Below are positions 62,501 through 64,000 of a stretch of DNA of 64,000 nt, piece by piece. The notes under the pieces were generated by a model. It was not told the DNA's origin and ran no database searches. It was given only the letters and a program-made list of their open reading frames with translations. The position numbers and the translations under genes were made by a program. How positions within the stretch are numbered: the stretch's first letter is position 1; every line of letters begins with the position of its first letter. Origin of the DNA: Phytopythium helicoides (lineage: Eukaryota; Oomycota; Peronosporomycetes; Pythiales; Pythiaceae); contig JANFNE010000001.1 in assembly GCA_024867545.1 (NCBI GenBank), forward strand, positions 1,860,001-1,924,000, given 5' to 3'.

Positions 62501-64000
62501 AAAAATCGTGCTGTTGATGATTACATTAGCCAGCTTCGGCTGACCACAACACTCGAACAAGTGCATCATGAGTGCCTGCTTTTGCAGCAGCTCCATGTCG
62601 ACTTTTTTCAGGTTGATGTAAATGTCTTTTAGATGTTGCTCCAGGATCTCCGTGTCACTTGCTGCCAACTGACCTGGAGTCATTTCTGCAAATGGCAACA
62701 GCCCAGGTTGTGGTCGAGGTAGTGATAGCCTTTCAATAAAGTTGTTCCACGCAATTGGCTGTACAGGGCAGTCACCAACTGTTATCAACAACTTCGACAG
62801 CTTCTTCAGTCCCCCACCAGGCGGCCCACCCCGGTTGATTGCAAGCTCTAATAGCACCGACCGGGTTGCGGAATGCGTTTGCGATCGTTTAGCTGGAGCG
62901 GTTGCTGGTGCTGGTGCTGGTGCAGAATATGCAGAAATATCATTGTTATCTCTTCTGTGTAGATCAGCTGCATCTGGAGCAGTCTTTGCGCGAGTTCCCC
63001 TGCCGTCGGAAACACTTGTGTAGGCTGTATTGCTTGCAGAGCTTGATTTCTGGCGGGGATTATTTTGCTTGATTTGAACAACAGGAGCAGAAGGTGGACG
63101 AGATTCGTTGCTTAACAAAACTTGTGGTTTGAGTTCAACATTGTCATCGAGTGCCATATCACCAAGATGTGGGTCTGTGTCGGTGTGATCCACCTGATCC
63201 AGCTGCATTCCTTCTTTACTCCCGGTTTTTGCTGTTTGTAAGCTGGGATCGCTGGAAATATCATGATCCTCTTCAATTTCGGGGCTCTCTGTTTTCACGG
63301 TAGCTTTTCGTTGAGCTCTACAAACACTCCGTGAGATATACACATCATCTACCTTCAAGTAAAGGCACGTGAAACTACCTGGGTTTGTTTGGCGCTCCTG
63401 CTTCAAACCAATTTTGCTGTGGCATTTTGATCTTTGCCAGTGGAAGACACCCATTCCAAAACGGGTGTTCTAGCAGTTCGTCCCATGTAATCCTGCGATG
63501 TGGATCTTTAGCGAGTAGCCGATGAAGTAGATCACGAAAATCGTCCGATAACTGCCAATCGCGATCGTTGGTCGGGAGTGAGACAGTTTCTGTTTGAATC
63601 TTTCACAGTCGTTCATGTCAGATCACGCGCCGCTATTGTTGCACATGGTTATTCACGGACCTTATGTGCGAGCTCAGCAAACACCGTGTGCGTAAAGGCT
63701 TGATGCCCTGTAGCCATCTCATACAGCACACATCCCTGTAATCCAAACCAAAGGTGACGATGAGCAGAGTATCCAGCTCGCGCAGAGTAACTGAACGAAA
63801 CTGACAAGTGCCCAGAAGTCCGATGCAAAGCTGTGGATAGTCGGTTGCTGAAACAACTCTGGGGCCATGTAGTTGGGCGACCCGGGTGCAAGCTATCAGA
63901 GGGAAGGGACATTGAGTGTAAGTTACATTACTGACTTCACCACTCGAGAGTGCTGCAGTACCGGTCGGTCTAGCGGCGCATCCTTGGTCGGTATCCGCCT
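59580..64000 (-). CDS. ULK4: ULK4/RUNKEL-type (pseudo)kinase with HEAT-like C-terminus, 5' end outside window
   Basis: Reading from 64000 downward: part of the kinase C-lobe (LAPGSPNYMAPELFQQ, IHSFASDFWAL/GCVLYEMATGHQAF, LLHRLLAKDPHRRITWDEL, EHPFW) spread over several short exons with GT-AG introns. Then a large exon (about 63322-60078) of roughly 1080 codons: a disordered 200-residue segment followed by an armadillo/HEAT-type helical array. Two or three short exons end at the stop near 59580 (…AISPPRQTK). The phrase APELF..HSFASDFWALGCVLYE is characteristic of ULK4 and plant RUNKEL. These act in cilia/flagella and microtubule organisation. The N-lobe, needed to tell kinase from pseudokinase, is not in the window. 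Confidence 0.8.

Overview
The window looks like nuclear DNA of an oomycete (Phytophthora/Pythium group). This is inferred from gene-dense, GC-rich DNA, many 47-80 nt GT-AG introns, ATP-type PEP carboxykinase, animal/plant-like single-copy genes (HEATR6, NOG1, TTI2, coilin, LSH/DDM1, anoctamin, ULK4) and decayed Fanzor and Crypton elements, both known from oomycetes. Species cannot be told by reading.

Layout. 1-14.1 kb: a 5'-truncated unknown gene, HEATR6 (-), a small helical protein, NOG1 (-), and two coiled-coil genes (+). 14.1-16.7 kb: a frameshifted Fanzor (eukaryotic TnpB-like RuvC nuclease). 16.7-18.2 kb: a TTI2-like gene (-). 18.37-30.06 kb: a large inverted duplication. Each ~4.3 kb arm carries an identical ATP-PEPCK gene and, head to head with it, an EF-hand gene. 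The left EF-hand gene is complete; the right one is cut at the repeat edge. The 3.06 kb spacer holds the rest of the EF-hand gene and a polyamine-oxidase-like gene. 30.0-36.2 kb: three paralogues of a multi-pass membrane protein (one intact, one with an early stop, one deletion remnant) around a coilin gene. 36.4-46.9 kb: malate synthase, LSH/DDM1 remodeller, a tiny single-pass membrane protein, a polyQ coiled-coil gene and an anoctamin.

47.5-55.0 kb is an accessory island between intact conserved genes. It holds a decayed CryptonF-like tyrosine recombinase, a ~37 bp minisatellite, a broken RING/C2H2 gene, a cysteine-protease-like gene whose N-terminus copies the histone H3 tail, a 42-base poly-C run, a frameshifted GIY-YIG-type gene of the sort found in large DNA viruses and mobile elements, and a 2OG-Fe(II) oxygenase with C2H2 fingers. 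55.5-64.0 kb returns to conserved genes: an aftiphilin-like AP-1/clathrin accessory protein and a ULK4/RUNKEL-type pseudokinase or kinase cut by the window end.

Pathway links: malate synthase (glyoxylate cycle) and the duplicated PEPCK (gluconeogenesis) together serve growth on lipids and acetate. NOG1 acts in 60S assembly, TTI2 in PIKK maturation, coilin in Cajal bodies. The most unusual observation is the H3-tail mimic at 51187-52036. The next are the Fanzor relic, the inverted PEPCK duplication with a breakpoint inside a gene, and the island as a whole.
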